A stretch of 64,000 nucleotides of DNA from Acanthosepion esculentum (GCA_964036315.1 OZ038478.1:149027183-149091182); one strand, 5' to 3'; counted from the stretch's first letter, positions 10,940-22,994 are shown. Notes: a model not told the origin generated them from the letters alone. Program-made: numbers and translations.

Positions 10940-11650
10940 TGAATGTCTATTATGTTTGATCATGATCCGTTCAAACTCCGTGACTTTGCTTTAATTTCTG
11001 GAGAAAAACAAGACAACAATTGTCCAACGTTTGGATACATTTTTATTATGCTTTTCGCTGATTTAAGCTTTCGGATTACATGAGACATCTTCAGAGTGGT
11101 TATCTGGGCATTTAAACAAAGATATTCATCATTATAGATGATGTGATGTGAATATTTTTTAAAATAAGAAATAAACGCAAGAAAGTGGCTGCAATAGAAT
11201 GGACGGTGGAGGATGTGAAGATGGAAGGTTGTGAAGAAGAAATGGAAAGAGAAAAAAAAGAAGGCTATTATACAACTATCGGTAGGGGGTAATGGAAATG
11301 TACATTATTTTTATCCAGCCTCCGATGTGCTTTAGAGAATTTCCCTCATATGTAAGCAACGTCTCAAAACTTCGGATTTCTTGTTGAAACACTTAAATAA
11401 CTCTAATTTGCTGAACATTCTGTTCGTATTGATGTCTATATGTATCCATCACTGCAAGCACCTGCTCAAAAACTCTGACCCCGATTAAAAGAGATTGCAA
11501 TGTAGATTTTACGGATATTAATATAATATGCAACAACTTTTAATATTCTTAGAAGTCATCATTACAAACGTTGCTCATATATCCATAAACACATACAATC
11601 CAATATTACTGTAGTCGATTAATTTATAACGTGTATTAATATATGATTTC
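10940..11650. other. AT-rich; possible Penelope tail fragments
   Basis: No gene. A purine-rich run (11200-11270) followed by TTTTTATCCAGCCTC resembles the layout at 20580-20720, hinting at a shared dispersed repeat. A CTGAAGATG...CGAAAG phrase on the minus strand near 11060-11095 recalls ribozyme-type retroelement tails but does not fold convincingly. Confidence 0.3.
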
Positions 11651-11655
11651 ACATT

Positions 11656-11928
11656 TGTTATGGTCCGATATACTCGTCCCACTGTTATGGTCCAAGGTTA
11701 GGACCAACGAAGAACAACACGAACACAAGAGTAGAAATAACAAAGATATATTACACAGAATAATAATACAAGATGTTGAAGGTGTTAGTATGACTGTCAG
11801 TCTGGTTAGGAGTGAACTACTTTGGCTCGACTCGATTCCGTCTCGACTCTTTCACGTCTCTCTTGAGAGGCGCAGTATTTATAGTGTCAGGAAGAGTTCA
11901 TTCAGTCGTTATAGGTGTTCCCAAAACA
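11656..11928 (+). mobile_element. LTR, family 2, copy 1 (short form)
   Basis: This block matches the minus strand of 45567-46056. It starts TGTTATGGTCC, continues AAGGTTAGGACCAA and GAACAACACGAACACAAGAG, then TTACACAGAATAATAATACAAGATG, and ends near GTCGTTATAGGTGTTCCCAAAACA. A TATA-like TATTTATAG lies at 11876-11884. Two differences stand out. The first eleven bases (TGTTATGGTCC) are present twice, at 11656 and 11683. The GC-rich hairpin block of the long form is missing, with the junction falling between two CTCGACTCGATT-like direct repeats. I see no matching target-site duplication, so the ends are decayed or rearranged. Confidence 0.75.
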
Positions 11929-12056
11929 ATCTTTTAGTGTCCGGACTTATCTTTTTATTTTATATATTTGCAGCCGTATATTATATTTCCCCCACCTGTA
12001 TTCTAGTTTAAGTTTAATTTTTATAACTAGCGAGTAAATCAGCGTGTATCACATCG

Positions 12057-12200
12057 GGTTTGTTTTGTTTTGTTTTGATTTTACGGCATAGCGACCTCAG
12101 TGGGTCATTTACTGCTGACAAAATTTATTGTTGGTGATTTTTTTAAAAATCTTTTTCTGGTAATAGATTTCCTTCAAGAAAAACTAGTGAGCCAGACAGA
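12057..12200 (+). repeat. Minisatellite head, TTTTACGGCAT motif
   Basis: GTTTGTTTTGTTTTG...TTTTACGGCATAGCGACC followed by GTGGGTCATTTACTGCTGACAAAAT and units containing CTGGTAAT. The same head and units occur at 46395-46500, where a long array follows. Here the array is short and runs into the RNase H segment. Confidence 0.65.
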
Positions 12201-12204
12201 TTCA

Positions 12205-12835
12205 TCATCTTTTCAGATTCATTATCTTTTCTAACGGCTTTGAAGAATAGAAACATGAAAAACCCTTTAATTAATAATTTATTAAATAGTTGTGACTCAA
12301 TTTATAAGGAAAAAGATACTGTAATAGTTTTATGCTGGATACCGAGCCATATTGGCATACAAGGAGATGGAAAAGCGGACAAAATGGCCAAGGAATATCT
12401 AAAAATGGCTCCCTCTGAATTAATGTTGCCTCACACGGACTTCAGACCCTGTATAAACAGGATCATTAAAGAAAAATAGCAGCAATTATGGAACAGCTGC
12501 GATAACAACAAACGTTTCAATATTCAACCTATCATCAGTGAAATACTGGCAAGATCCCGAAAGATAAGGATTGAGGAGGTGGTTCTAGCCATACTCCATA
12601 TTGGTCACACATACATAACCCACCAGCATCTCCTAAAACATGAGGTACCTCCAACATGTGTCCCATGCTAAGAATCTTATACAGTCAAATACTACTAAAT
12701 TGCCATAATCTCCGACGAATCCGTAGTAAATACTACAAATCGAATAACCTAAATAATCTATTCGAAAATACTAATCCAAGAATCATCATAAATTTCACTA
12801 AAGAAATTGGGATCTACAGAAAAATCTAAAAAAAA
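12205..12835 (+). mobile_element. I-type LINE, RNase H and C-terminal remnant
   Basis: The frame from 12212 reads FSDSLSFLTALKNRNMKN, the RNase H segment with the catalytic Asp of xxDS. It then reads VIVLCWIPSHIGIQGDGKADKMAK, which holds the His and last Asp of the RNase H active site (normal form H-x-G-x-x-G-N-E-x-A-D). After the stop at 12477 it continues with LWNSCDNNKRFN, then ILARSRKIRIEEVVLAILHIGHTYITHQHLLK and PPTCVPC. That matches the C-terminal region of I/Outcast-like LINEs, which ends in a CxxC...HxxxC unit; here that unit is broken by a stop. The RT part is absent, so this is a 3'-end relic. It is flanked by the same minisatellite in opposite orientations. Confidence 0.82.
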
Positions 12836-12854
12836 ACCTCAAAAACAATGCATT

Positions 12855-12980
12855 TTTGAAAAACAAAATTACCAGCTATAGAATGTTGAAAAAAAAAGAA
12901 ATATATATATTACCAGCTATAATGTTTTTAAAAAAAGCGATACATAATTGAAATTATTACCAGAAATAGAATTGTTTTTT
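12855..12980 (-). repeat. Inverted CTGGTAATATT minisatellite units
   Basis: Three units carry TTACCAGCTATA or TTACCAGAAATA separated by A-rich spacers. They are the reverse complement of the units at 46430-47085. Together with the head at 12057-12200 they bracket the RNase H segment as an inverted pair. Confidence 0.7.
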
Positions 12981-12984
12981 GTAT

Positions 12985-13384
12985 CACCTTTAATATATTG
13001 TTTACTTTTGAATTGAAATTTAAGTTTAAATAATTTTATAAATGTTTTATTTACTTTTTTATTCTTCGTTTTTCGAATTTATGCATTTGAATGGTATGAA
13101 TTATTAATATTTAGATAATAATTGAATAAACAATTTTTAACATACAATTTTGATTCATCACTAAGTGGACGCGAACTCCATAACTCTTAGAACATATTTG
13201 CACTTGAACATTCAAGAACTGCACGAAACTCAGATTCGTGCTATCGATATTAGATATTATATATATTCACTAATATATACTTATAGCTTTGTTTCATAAC
13301 ATTGATTACTGTATTTATAACACCTGAGGAAGAAATATATTTATGCGTATTTGCACGTATATATAGATTTTTCGTACCCATTCT

Positions 13385-13387
<3 letters not shown>
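12985..13387. other. AT-rich, no gene seen
   Basis: No repeat or coding signal recognised before the (TA)n tract. Confidence 0.4.

Positions 13388-13477
<90 letters not shown>
13388..13477. repeat. (TA)n microsatellite
   Basis: About 45 TA units, followed by a short GT-rich run to 13525. Confidence 0.98.
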
Positions 13478-13479
<2 letters not shown>

Positions 13480-13529
13480 GTTTATGTCTGCGTGTGTGTG
13501 ACTATGTATGTGTGTGAGTGTGTGTGCAT

Positions 13530-14578
13530 GGTGGTATGAAGGTCTTGTACCCCTCTACCAAAAATATTTTTACTGCTTTTTGGCTTCGATAAGAATTACA
13601 CAAGCCAATCTTCGATTTAAATACACAATTTTGTCAGAATATACTTTATGCCATATAACGCCATAAGATAACGAATTTTCCTATGTTCATTTCGTACAAA
13701 AAGAATCATTACTGTGAAATGTGATATTTATTTACAGCAAGTCTTCCGGGTACTAGTGAAATGAGATGAATATTTGAGTTTGTTATATGTAATTTGGGAT
13801 TATTTAGAAGATGTATATTGTATATACTTTATAAATATTCTGATTTTATCGTATACTTAAGAAACCTAATTATGTATTCATTTCTTTCTATTATATAATT
13901 GCAGCAGTTATTCTAGCTGCATCGATTATCTTGAATATACGAACATTGAATTTTAGTTCTGTACCAAATATTTTTTGCTGTATTAATTTCAAGAAACCCT
14001 CCCTTTATATTTCTGAGATAACGTACTGTAAACATAGAAAGATACAAAATCTAAGTAATCGGCGCATCTGAAGACTGTAAAAATCTCTAAGCCGATCAAG
14101 CATAGAAATGGATACAATACAGGAACCAGTAATTCTGAGAGCTGCATAAAGAACAATAACAAAACTTTTGATATAAGCACCGGTAAAAAATATACAATAG
14201 GCTATTAAGTCTCAAAATATCCCCAAGGACACATGGGCCCAGTGGATAAAAGCAATGGTTGATTGATTCAAAAGTGACTTGACCTAAAATGTTGTGACTT
14301 CAGAGCAAATTGAACAATAAATTGGAGATTAAAGATATGAAGGGGAATTAACCTAAACTGAGACATGCATACGTATGGCACATGGAATTAGAAAAGTCTA
14401 CACCCGTAAACTTAATAAATATTTCGTTTCGAAATTTCCAACAAATATTACTTGAAGAAGGCCTGAACATATAACGACTGAAACGTCGTGTATATGCCAA
14501 CAGTCCGGACAATGTAAATAGTGTAAATCAAACAAAAAAAAACATTAGTAATTTCGAAGCATTTGTTGGCATCATAGA
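13530..14578. other. AT-rich, no gene seen
   Basis: No domain found. At 14452-14496 the phrase CTTGAAGAAGGCCTGAAC...GACTGAAACGTCGTG resembles retroelement tail motifs with a hammerhead-like layout, but a complete fold is not seen. Confidence 0.35.
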
Positions 14579-14580
14579 CG

Positions 14581-14608
<28 letters not shown>
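14581..14608. repeat. (TA)n microsatellite, short
   Basis: Fourteen TA units. Confidence 0.95.
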
Positions 14609-14609
<1 letters not shown>

Positions 14610-14613
<4 letters not shown>

Positions 14614-14976
14614 TATAATTTAAAGCTATTTTTAATGACGAAAATATTTAGATATTTTTACACATATATATTCAGCCATATAAGTACTATTTTTCCGGTA
14701 TTTTCACCATTTTGGAAACAGAATTTCGAAACCAAACTCACAGAATCTGAAATCTTTCTGAGTAATGGACTATGCTAAATGGTCTTGCAGGCTTCAACAG
14801 AATTGAATTTATTCACATCAAGACATCTTTAAAGGGCGGTTGTATTAGAGCATCTTAGCGTAGCAGTCATGATTTCTGTCTTGTTTGCAAGAAAAGTGAG
14901 GACAACATAATGCATTTTCTCTTTCAATCATAGGTCAACGTAACCAATTTAATACAGTGTTGTGTTCTCTCTCTCC

Positions 14977-15020
<44 letters not shown>

Positions 15021-15725
15021 GTCATCTTCCGGCCGGGGATAGCTAGTCGTTTTTTTGGTGCGGAAATAAAAATACATCAACAAAGGGAATTTTACTTAGC
15101 TATTTTATTTACATTGATATATACATCTCTAAGTAGTGGAGTTGTTCTTCATCCACTTAAAAACAGTCTACATACACAAAGAGGAAACACGTCTACATTG
15201 CTTGACATTTAAGTACAACTCCGGGTAAAACCTTTGTATATCTCTAACATTGCTACACTTGTTCAGTCAATCAAAATCAACTTCCTTTATTTTGCCTTAT
15301 ATCTGACACCTAAGGTCAAACCGAGGAAGCCAGAGCAGAAATACACTTCCCTAAAAATAGTAGTCTGCTAAACTATTATTAAACAAAGGTGTCTCCAGGT
15401 AGAATGCGATTCTCTTCCTAATGGTAAATTTATTGTTTCTTTTGATTGATCCAATGAAGGATATTTATTCTCTGAATTCAAATCCTCATTTTGCGGAACC
15501 TATTAAGATTTGTGACCCCATTCACACCAGATACAAAACTTCGGCCTTTGTCGAGTGCAGGCCATTTTCTATAGTTAAATTGGCTTATATAATTCCACTA
15601 AACACCTTTCGCTACTTACTGTTGTAAATAATTAATTTTTCGTCGTGTGCTATTTTTCTTTTCAAAACGAATCATTTGAACAGATACAGAAAGCGTTCAA
15701 TTATATTTTGCTCTTGAAGGTGTAA
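14610..15725. other. Unrecognised stretch with a (CT)n tract
   Basis: A (CT)n tract occupies 14966-15017. The rest, including the open frame at 15421-15627, shows no recognisable domain. Confidence 0.4.
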
Positions 15726-15728
15726 ATA

Positions 15729-16251
15729 CAGTACTGTTCGAGAAAAGTGACTCACCTGCATTTTTACTTAAAATAGTTTTCGCCTATTGTTTTTTGGGTC
15801 AAACCAATTTTAAATCTTACTAATATGAAGACCCCTTCCTGACCACCCAGATAAAACGTTTACTCACCTAAGGTATTCTATTGATAATTATAATTTTGGA
15901 TATAAATGAGATTTAGGGAAACAAACTTTGTGCAAAAAAAGTAATTCACTTATCTCCTGCAAGTAGTAATCAATAGAAACGTAATCGAACAGCTTTAAAT
16001 AAAGAATAATAGAGGTATAATTTAATTATAATAGGTAATATAGTTCGAAATATTTAATAATCTATGGGTCCTCCTTTATTTTGAATAAACTTTTCAACCC
16101 TTTTTGGTATTGGCTTGATTAGGTTCTGGCAAATCTCATCTCCAAGCATTGAATTACATTCGGATATGAAATTCACAATCAAATCCTCTTTGTTGCTCAA
16201 CTGTATTCTACCCAAAAACAATAGGCGAAAAAAATTTATCGAACAACACTG
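15729..16251 (-). mobile_element. Short Tc1-type transposon derivative
   Basis: A 523-bp element between TA dinucleotides (15727-15728 and 16252-16253). Its ends are inverted: CAGTACTGTTCGAGAAAAG on the left, and on the right the complement of CAGTGTTGTTCGATAAA. It matches 49403-50365 over most of the left 450 bp, including GGATATAAATGAGATTTAGGG and CTATGGGTCCTCCTTTA. It keeps only the last codons of the transposase (minus strand) before jumping straight to the right end. It is therefore a non-autonomous internal-deletion derivative of the longer copy's family. Confidence 0.85.
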
Positions 16252-16254
16252 TAT

Positions 16255-16895
16255 GTCCAGGGAGAAAGAATTACAAGTGGGAAATAAATAAATAAATCGA
16301 ACATTCGTAAGATTGGATTAACAAATTCTGTTGATGACCTTTTGATATTGAAGAAAATGATTTTTATTTAATCTTGGTTAGAAACTCGTCTGGGATAATT
16401 TCAAACAAAGCGTCTAACGAGTCTGGTCATTTTTCTTTGTTACATTATTTCAATTTCATGAATGTTTTTTTTTTTAATTAAATACAAAATAAACAGGAGT
16501 GTGATTTTTGGAATTCCTAATCTACACGGCAGCCAAGTCCGTGTTAAAAATATTCACCCTGCAGTTTTATACAATCTGGAATGTAATATAATTACAAATG
16601 CATTTGTTCACATATAGCACAGAAGAAAGCACCCAACTTATTATATAATTAAAATTGATAACTGTTTAATTCAGGCTAAAATACCTAACATAGGATAAAT
16701 TATTACGGGTGTATTTAATTTTTCTGACAAAATAAAGCAGATGGGGAAAAATAACACTTTCAAAATATAACAATTCACATTTTACAATTATCAATTCAAC
16801 GACAGAAAAATTCTAAAAAAAATAAATGAGTAAATATATTGATACCGCGCCAACAATTTTTTCTTGCCAAAGAAAGTGAGAACTCAATATCAGGC

Positions 16896-16898
<3 letters not shown>
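16255..16898. other. AT-rich, no gene seen
   Basis: No recognisable coding or repeat signal. Confidence 0.4.

Positions 16899-16974
<76 letters not shown>
16899..16974. repeat. (TA)n microsatellite
   Basis: About 38 TA units. Confidence 0.98.
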
Positions 16975-16975
<1 letters not shown>

Positions 16976-16984
16976 TTAAGTATA

Positions 16985-17479
16985 TGTATATATAATAGAA
17001 ATATATGTATTTATAATTTGCACAAAGTTTGTTTTTCTGAAAATTTTGCCAATTTCGGCGTTTGAACGTGACTTGGCTGATACAATTGGATAAATATATA
17101 AGTTAAACCCGACATTAAAAATCCTAGTTTTAAAAACAAAGGTATTTAAGAAATCAAATGTAAATTTGCTTGCAAATATTTCTCACATCAAAATGAATGT
17201 AAGCTTGTTTGAGAAGGAAATTATCTATTTCTATAGATAAAAAAATCTTGTTTTTTTTTTTTATTTCTAATGAATATTTGTAATCAGAAAACAAATTTTC
17301 TTGACGCTATAAAGATTTAGTTATATACAAATTCAACACTGACTCTAATATTAAAAATAAAGAAGAATATGTAGACACGCAAGTCATTGCTCAAATATCC
17401 ATAGGTTTCTAAGTATAATTCCTAAACCATCGCCACTTTTTAGCCGATTTGGTGAGTGGTGGAGAACGACTAATTTCTG

Positions 17480-17481
<2 letters not shown>
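16985..17481. other. AT-rich, no gene seen
   Basis: No gene or repeat recognised between two (TA)n tracts. Confidence 0.4.

Positions 17482-17560
<79 letters not shown>
17482..17560. repeat. (TA)n microsatellite
   Basis: About 39 TA units with one G interruption near the right end. Confidence 0.97.
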
Positions 17561-17561
<1 letters not shown>

Positions 17562-17911
17562 TCTAACACTAATCAACAATAATTTCCATAAGCAGGTCGT
17601 CGATGAACAAATAAATTAACCTTAACAAAATTTAGAAAAAATATGAGGCTAAACATCTACGAGACGCAAACCAAAATAAACAATTCGTTTGCTTATTTTA
17701 TCGTAAAAAATGTACCCTAATTATAAACAAGATTGAAAATCGAAAATATAATAAATTTTAAAAAAATCATATAGCACCCCCTATTTATAACACACAGTGA
17801 TACTAAAAATCACCTAAGATTTATCATCTACTACAAATCAACTTAATCTTAAATATTACCAAGAACACCAGGCCTTGTAAATCACAATCCTGAGAGATTA
17901 AATCTGCACCA

Positions 17912-17913
<2 letters not shown>

Positions 17914-17951
<38 letters not shown>
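17914..17951. repeat. (AAT)n microsatellite
   Basis: About twelve AAT units. Confidence 0.97.
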
Positions 17952-17954
<3 letters not shown>

Positions 17955-20575
17955 TTACATATTCACATTGGTTAAATATAGACGATATTCTACCGAACAC
18001 TGAGCTGTGACACAGTGCAATACGAGCAGTCATCGACCAGCACATCATGACTGACCAAAATACAGCTATTAACGTAAGACAAATAATAGTAGATAAAACC
18101 ACAATTATCTACTGCAGTCAATGCACGGAAAACATAGTGCCTAAATACTCTACAGTAGTCAATGTACTGAAAAACTCTAATTTGCAGAAGCTATTATTAT
18201 ACAAAATAAACAGGCCATATAAAATATCATATCATTCACCACAAGAGATGTCATCTTGAAGTCCATATAATATAATTAATGAGCGTACATATGTTAGTAT
18301 TATGAAAACGAATAAATAAATTACTGGATTAATAAAATAAAATAAATTGAATAAATAAATAACATTTTTTGTGCGGTTTCATTAGAAATGGTTGTTGCAC
18401 ATGTCAATCTAGTCCATTTCAAAGGTTCCGCTTCCCAAATCTCACCAGGACACAGACAAAGAATTATAGCTTTTACGCAAGAACCACATCGATTCTTGAT
18501 CATGTCTGCGAAATTTGAAAGTATTTGATCAAAAATAGCAAAATATGAACTTCGGATATTTTATCCACAACTTCGAGAAAAATATTCAACAACTTCTTCG
18601 AAAATTGAAAATATAATATAAAAATAAACAGACGTTGTCGTTTTTTTTATCAAACGTATTTGAATAAATAATTACTGCCTAAATATAACTCATACCTACA
18701 TACATCGTGGATAGATTGTTCTACTGCAATGTATTTTTGTAGGTTATTTTTTTACTTAGGGTAGTACCATGGGATTTTTTTAGAGCCAGTATCGGATAAA
18801 GCATTGTCATTTTTAAGATCAAGCGGATCCATTGTTTGAAATCATTTAAATCATTTATTTTGGAAAACTTGTACATGGCTGATAGATTCAAACATTTATG
18901 TGCGAGCTTAAATTCACGCACGGCATCCATATAACTTGTAGTTCACCGGGGGCTATTTAAGATAATCATTCCAATTCCTATGTCAATATTTATTGTCGCA
19001 TAATGCCGTTAAAAAAATAAAAACACCGAGCGAATCAGAAGCAGAAGCTTTTCTTGTTCGATTTGATCTGTGATTAATAAATGATCCATACACCGAGGTA
19101 TTTGAATACATACACTACTGATTCCTTACAATTTTTGATGAGGACGACAGAATGTTTTTTACAACGAGTTAATAGCTTGCACACATTTTAAAATTAATAC
19201 CGACGAATTGTCATAAATTGTCGGCATTATTTTTATCGTTTGCTCTGTTGTCCTAGTTTATTTGTCCTCTCTCTCTCTCTTTTCTCCAAGGTTACTAGTG
19301 TTTTGCAATTCCACAGGAGAGATGGGGATTCCATATTCTAACAATGCCAAACACTTTAGCGACGTTAACAGTTCTACTTTCAATAAGTATCACTCAACAT
19401 TATGCATCATTCATATAAATTAAAATGCTTTCTTATAATTTAAATATTCACATATTTACAGTGGAAAACATGTTTCTGATCATATTTTTGGGAGCTATCT
19501 TAATCATTTTCCTAATTCATTAAATACTATTATTTCAGATTTATTGAATTTGTAAAGTTCACTTGAAAAATAATTTTTATTTTTTGGCGATGTCCACTAT
19601 AATTATGAGTTTGTTTTTTTTTACCTTCCACTTGAGTATTCTTGAAAATGATTCCATAAGCTGGCGGAAATTACGTTTTAATCAAAGGAAAGAAAAGCTG
19701 AACCAAGCAAATGGACATTAGCATTTTATATTACTGAATGGTAATTTCCTTTTTATTACAAAAGAACTTGATTATATTTTGAGGAGAGTTGCTTACAAAG
19801 AACACTCAAGCGCACCATTGATTATTTTCTTTTATTCCCCATTCAAAATTAAATATATTAACAAAGATAGAAATGAAAAAGTAAACCTTATAACATCGGA
19901 CAAACTATTCAAATAATGTATCTGTGGTTAATAATTAAAAATCAATGATGAAGTGTGATGATAATTATTAACATGAAATCCTCGAGGTAAAATATTAGAT
20001 AAAAAATTCGGTTTTCAAATATTCAGAACAAATGTAAAAATAGCAATAGATAACAGTTAAATTATGTGAAAAATAAAGCAACAATTTAGAAACTTATCAT
20101 CAACATTACGTGTAGATACAATTCTAAACGAGAAGAAACATCACTTTACTTTGTATATATAAATAAAATTTTGCAAATTGCCAGGGTATATAAGAATTCA
20201 ATAATATATCTTACAGTATTAATGTTTAAACGTTACTTTAATTGAAACTCAAATACATCTATCCACAAATGTTGAGAGATATAAGAAACACCAACACATG
20301 TATAATACATAAACGGATAATAGGCAGAGTTGAATTAAACCAGGAAACAGTTTTATTATAAAGTGTCGATACACGTGTGAATAAAATAAAAATAAATTAA
20401 AACATAACATGTAGAGCTTTTAACTTTAACAATTACGAGATCAGTTGATTCCGCTACCTTGGTTTCAAGCTTACGTTATCCTCACGCAAATTCTATCAAC
20501 TGACCTTCCAAGAATTTATTTTTAAAAATAATAACGCTATATTATTTTAAAACTTATACAATCAAATGAACGACG
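17955..20575. other. AT-rich, no gene seen
   Basis: Only short open frames (for example 18047-18259, and 18721-18930 on the minus strand) with no recognisable domain or codon pattern. No repeat shared with the rest of the window was found. Confidence 0.4.
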
Positions 20576-20580
20576 TTGGG

Positions 20581-20660
20581 TGTGCGAGAAAAGGAGGAGG
20601 TGTATGCGAAGAAGGAAAGAAAAAAAGAAGAAGGGGAAGGAGAAGAAAAGCAAGGGTATT
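20581..20660 (+). repeat. Purine-rich low-complexity tract
   Basis: A GA-rich run (AAGGAGGAGG..., GAAGGAAAG...) followed by TTTTTTTTATCCAGGCTC. A similar arrangement occurs at 11200-11320, so it may belong to a dispersed repeat. Confidence 0.55.
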
Positions 20661-21244
20661 ATTAATGTTTCGGTGTGAGGTTAACTGAAATATGAACTTT
20701 TTTTTTATCCAGGCTCATATGAAATTAAGAAATTTTTGTATGTATAAAACGGCTCATGATTTTAGATCTCTGGTTCAAAAGGTTCTTTGGTTTTGGAAAT
20801 GCCATTATTGATAATTACTCCTAATGTCAGAGGTTGCAAAGGTCATCTTGGTTGTTGTAAACCTTCGCCTTTTTGAAAAAATTGCAATCGGATATCTGCT
20901 GTTTTTTCTTTTAAATTCCACACATGGTTAGGTAGTTTGTGCATTTGCGCCTCTGTGTATGTCTGAGACACAGAGAGAGAAAGAGAGTGAGAGTGAGAGT
21001 GAGAGATAGTTTAAATGCTCTATCCATTGCATCCTACATAGCATTAAAATGATTTATATCTATTTTTAGACGTGTTTTACTCTACCCAATTATGTTTACT
21101 TTTGGGTGGGGATTAAGATTTCATCACTTATTTTATTTCATCGCCCAAATTTCTATTGCACAAATTCTAAGTATAAATGTAAATATTGTAAAAGAACATG
21201 GACGCAAATTTACTGTGTTAGAACTTTCGTTTGAATCAGCATGC

Positions 21245-21640
21245 ATGTATTTTCTTTGTTTACTGTATCGTGCTAGACAATTACTTTCGCGCCCGAATAT
21301 ACTTTATTCATGAGTCTCTCATTTGTCCATGCTCAAGTAATGCTGCAACATATGGTATGCTGCTCCTGATAGATATTTACAGATCCTTAATAACATTCTA
21401 AGAATCTGCTGATCCTGACCTGACAGCTTTAGACTCATTCACACCGCATTACTGTAGATTTCCGTATACTTTACAGATGGTATGGTTAGATATAACCGCA
21501 CGTTCTCTGCCAATAGTTTATTTTCTTCCATACTTGCTTTCCAGCCAAATTTGATCTTCAAAATTTAAAATGCAATGACGATCGCATTCTCTTGCTTTCT
21601 AAATGTCTCTCTCTATATAAGTATATATGTGAGAACAATA
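21245..21640 (+). mobile_element. CR1/Jockey-type LINE, RT C-terminal fragment
   Basis: LYRARQLLSRPNILYS (21255-21312) corresponds to the conserved SLYRARxFLTPESILYLYKS stretch after the RT palm. The next bases, read in another frame, give CCNIWYAAPDRYLQILNNILRIC, equal to the usual MEYCCHIWxGAPxxYLxxLDKxQKRxC. The end of the element (PNLIFKI...NAM near 21545) resembles the last residues of these LINEs. It has several frameshifts and stops and lacks everything upstream, so it is a relic. The open frame at 21092-21313 is mostly not LINE. Confidence 0.72.
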
Positions 21641-22015
21641 ACAATTGTTAAAAATTAAAATTTCAGAAGCACTGGGTTTTATATTAATATTCTTTTAATT
21701 TTTTAATATTTTTTTAATTTTTAAAAAAATTTTTAAATTTAGCTCCTCGAAAAGTTTCGGCCAACATGACCATCGCCAGGAAAACAATCATACCTGATAG
21801 TAGCAGTGAACTACAAGGGTGAATGACAGTCTCTGAGGAAATTGAACTTAGACTGTAGTTTTAATTTCTTTTATAGTTAATATTTGGACAGGTCTGGGAC
21901 TGGTTAAAGTTTTTTTTTCTTTTTTTAAGGAGAGGTCGGCAGATTCATGAGACTCGGATTTATCTCATTGGTAATTTTGACAGCTTTATTCGTTGCTGGA
22001 AAGGGGATCTGTGCG
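21640..22015 (-). mobile_element. Probable 3' non-coding tail of a Penelope-like element
   Basis: This lies directly downstream, on the minus strand, of the Penelope fragment at 22016-22990. It contains CTGGCGATGGTCATGTTGGCCGAAAC, a layout often seen at ends of such retroelements (core-like CTGNNGA, short stem, GAAAC). Stems I and III of a hammerhead are not evident, so I do not call a ribozyme. The plus strand of 21947-22021 happens to read like a signal peptide; see the rejected list. Confidence 0.4.
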
Positions 22016-22990
22016 TTATGTGTATGTTATATTTTTTAATGTTTTAGGGAGTGTGTGTAATGTGTGTATGTGCATATATTTGTGTATGTTTGAGTGTGTT
22101 AATGGGACACCACTATAAGTATGTTTATCTAGTTTGGTTGAGGGTGGGGATGTTAGGGGAGTCAGCTTGAACACTTTATGTGTGGTGTCATATCCACTGT
22201 AGTAGCAACAATATATATTCACCTAGCAGAGATTATAATGTGTGAGATAAAAAAATTGGTGGGGCTTATCTATGGGATTATATGTTAATTCTATTTGTGT
22301 TGTTTAGTTTAATATTAAATCCGTATTGACAAATAATGTTTTGCATTTGTTTTCATGTTGTGCTAGTATTTTCATAACTTTGTTTTTGGGTCTATTTCTG
22401 TTCTACAGGTAATAAATTCTCGTGAGGGGCCAACTTAATCTGATTTCGATAACTATTAATACTGTAGTAAGAGGGACATTGAGATATTCCCATATATTGT
22501 TTCAGACATAGTGTACATTTTAATAATAAAATAATGTTATAACTTCTACAGTGGTAGGTTTTTGAAGGTAGTGTTAGCAACTGAGAGAGTCAATGAATTG
22601 GTGTGTATAATGTAGTTACAACATAGGCTCCTTTTGCTGTTATATGGTTGAGAATTTCCTATTATTGTTAATCCATTTTTGTCTGCAAATTATTAGCACC
22701 TATGATTTCTTTGAGGTAAATTGGTCTGCGATATGGTAAAAAGCCGGGATTTTGTAAAAAAATTTCGAACTTCTCTCTGCGTAGAAATTTCAATATTTAT
22801 TTGCGCCCAGATTAAGTCTTTTTTATAGACACGCGTTGTGAATTTTGAGACGTTTTGGGGTGGGAAGATTTATAGAGTAGGTAGTTGTGTGGGTCGTTGA
22901 TCTTAGTTTGTTGTGTCGTTTGTAGTTTTCTGTTTTTATCGATGCTGATAGGGATGTCTAGCAAATTAGCTTATGGTCGAAATTAATAAA
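22016..22990 (-). mobile_element. Penelope-like element, RT end and GIY-YIG fragment
   Basis: On the minus strand the translation runs LLDIPISIDKNRKLQTTQQTK, then DPHNYLLYKSSHPK. That equals the FLDxxVxxxxxxLxTxxYxKPTDxHxYLxxxSSHP stretch following the palm of Penelope RTs. Further on, YNIILLLKCTLCLKQYMG fits the start of a GIY-YIG endonuclease (xIYLLxCxxCxxQYVG), with Tyr of IY changed to Leu and Val of YVG to Met. The open frame 22392-22580 holds the endonuclease part. Downstream (22016-22222) the product is His- and Thr-rich. The RT palm itself is missing. The domain type differs from the PLE at 54-55 kb (MIYIGST), so two lineages are present. Confidence 0.7.
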
Positions 22991-22994
22991 GTCG

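Noticed and set aside
11040..11100. Hammerhead-like CTGAAGATG...CGAAAG on the minus strand
   Set aside because: The core strand fits CUGANGA but stems II and III do not pair convincingly.
13351..13539. Open frames reading YIYIYI or similar over (TA)n tracts (also at 6670, 17384, 25661, 25894, 39984, 48719, 50959, 51363, 55819, 61643, 63428)
   Set aside because: TATATA has no stop codon in these frames, so long open frames appear by composition.
21735..21790. Hammerhead-like CTGGCGATGG...GGCCGAAAC on the minus strand
   Set aside because: Stem II forms but no stem III closing pair or stem I could be found.
21947..22021. Signal-peptide-like exon MRLGFISLVILTALFVAGKG with a pyrimidine tract before it and GTATGT after it
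   Set aside because: It is antisense to what looks like the 3' tail of the Penelope fragment at 22016-22990; the pyrimidine tract is the complement of an A-rich run. Spliced reads would be needed to revive it.
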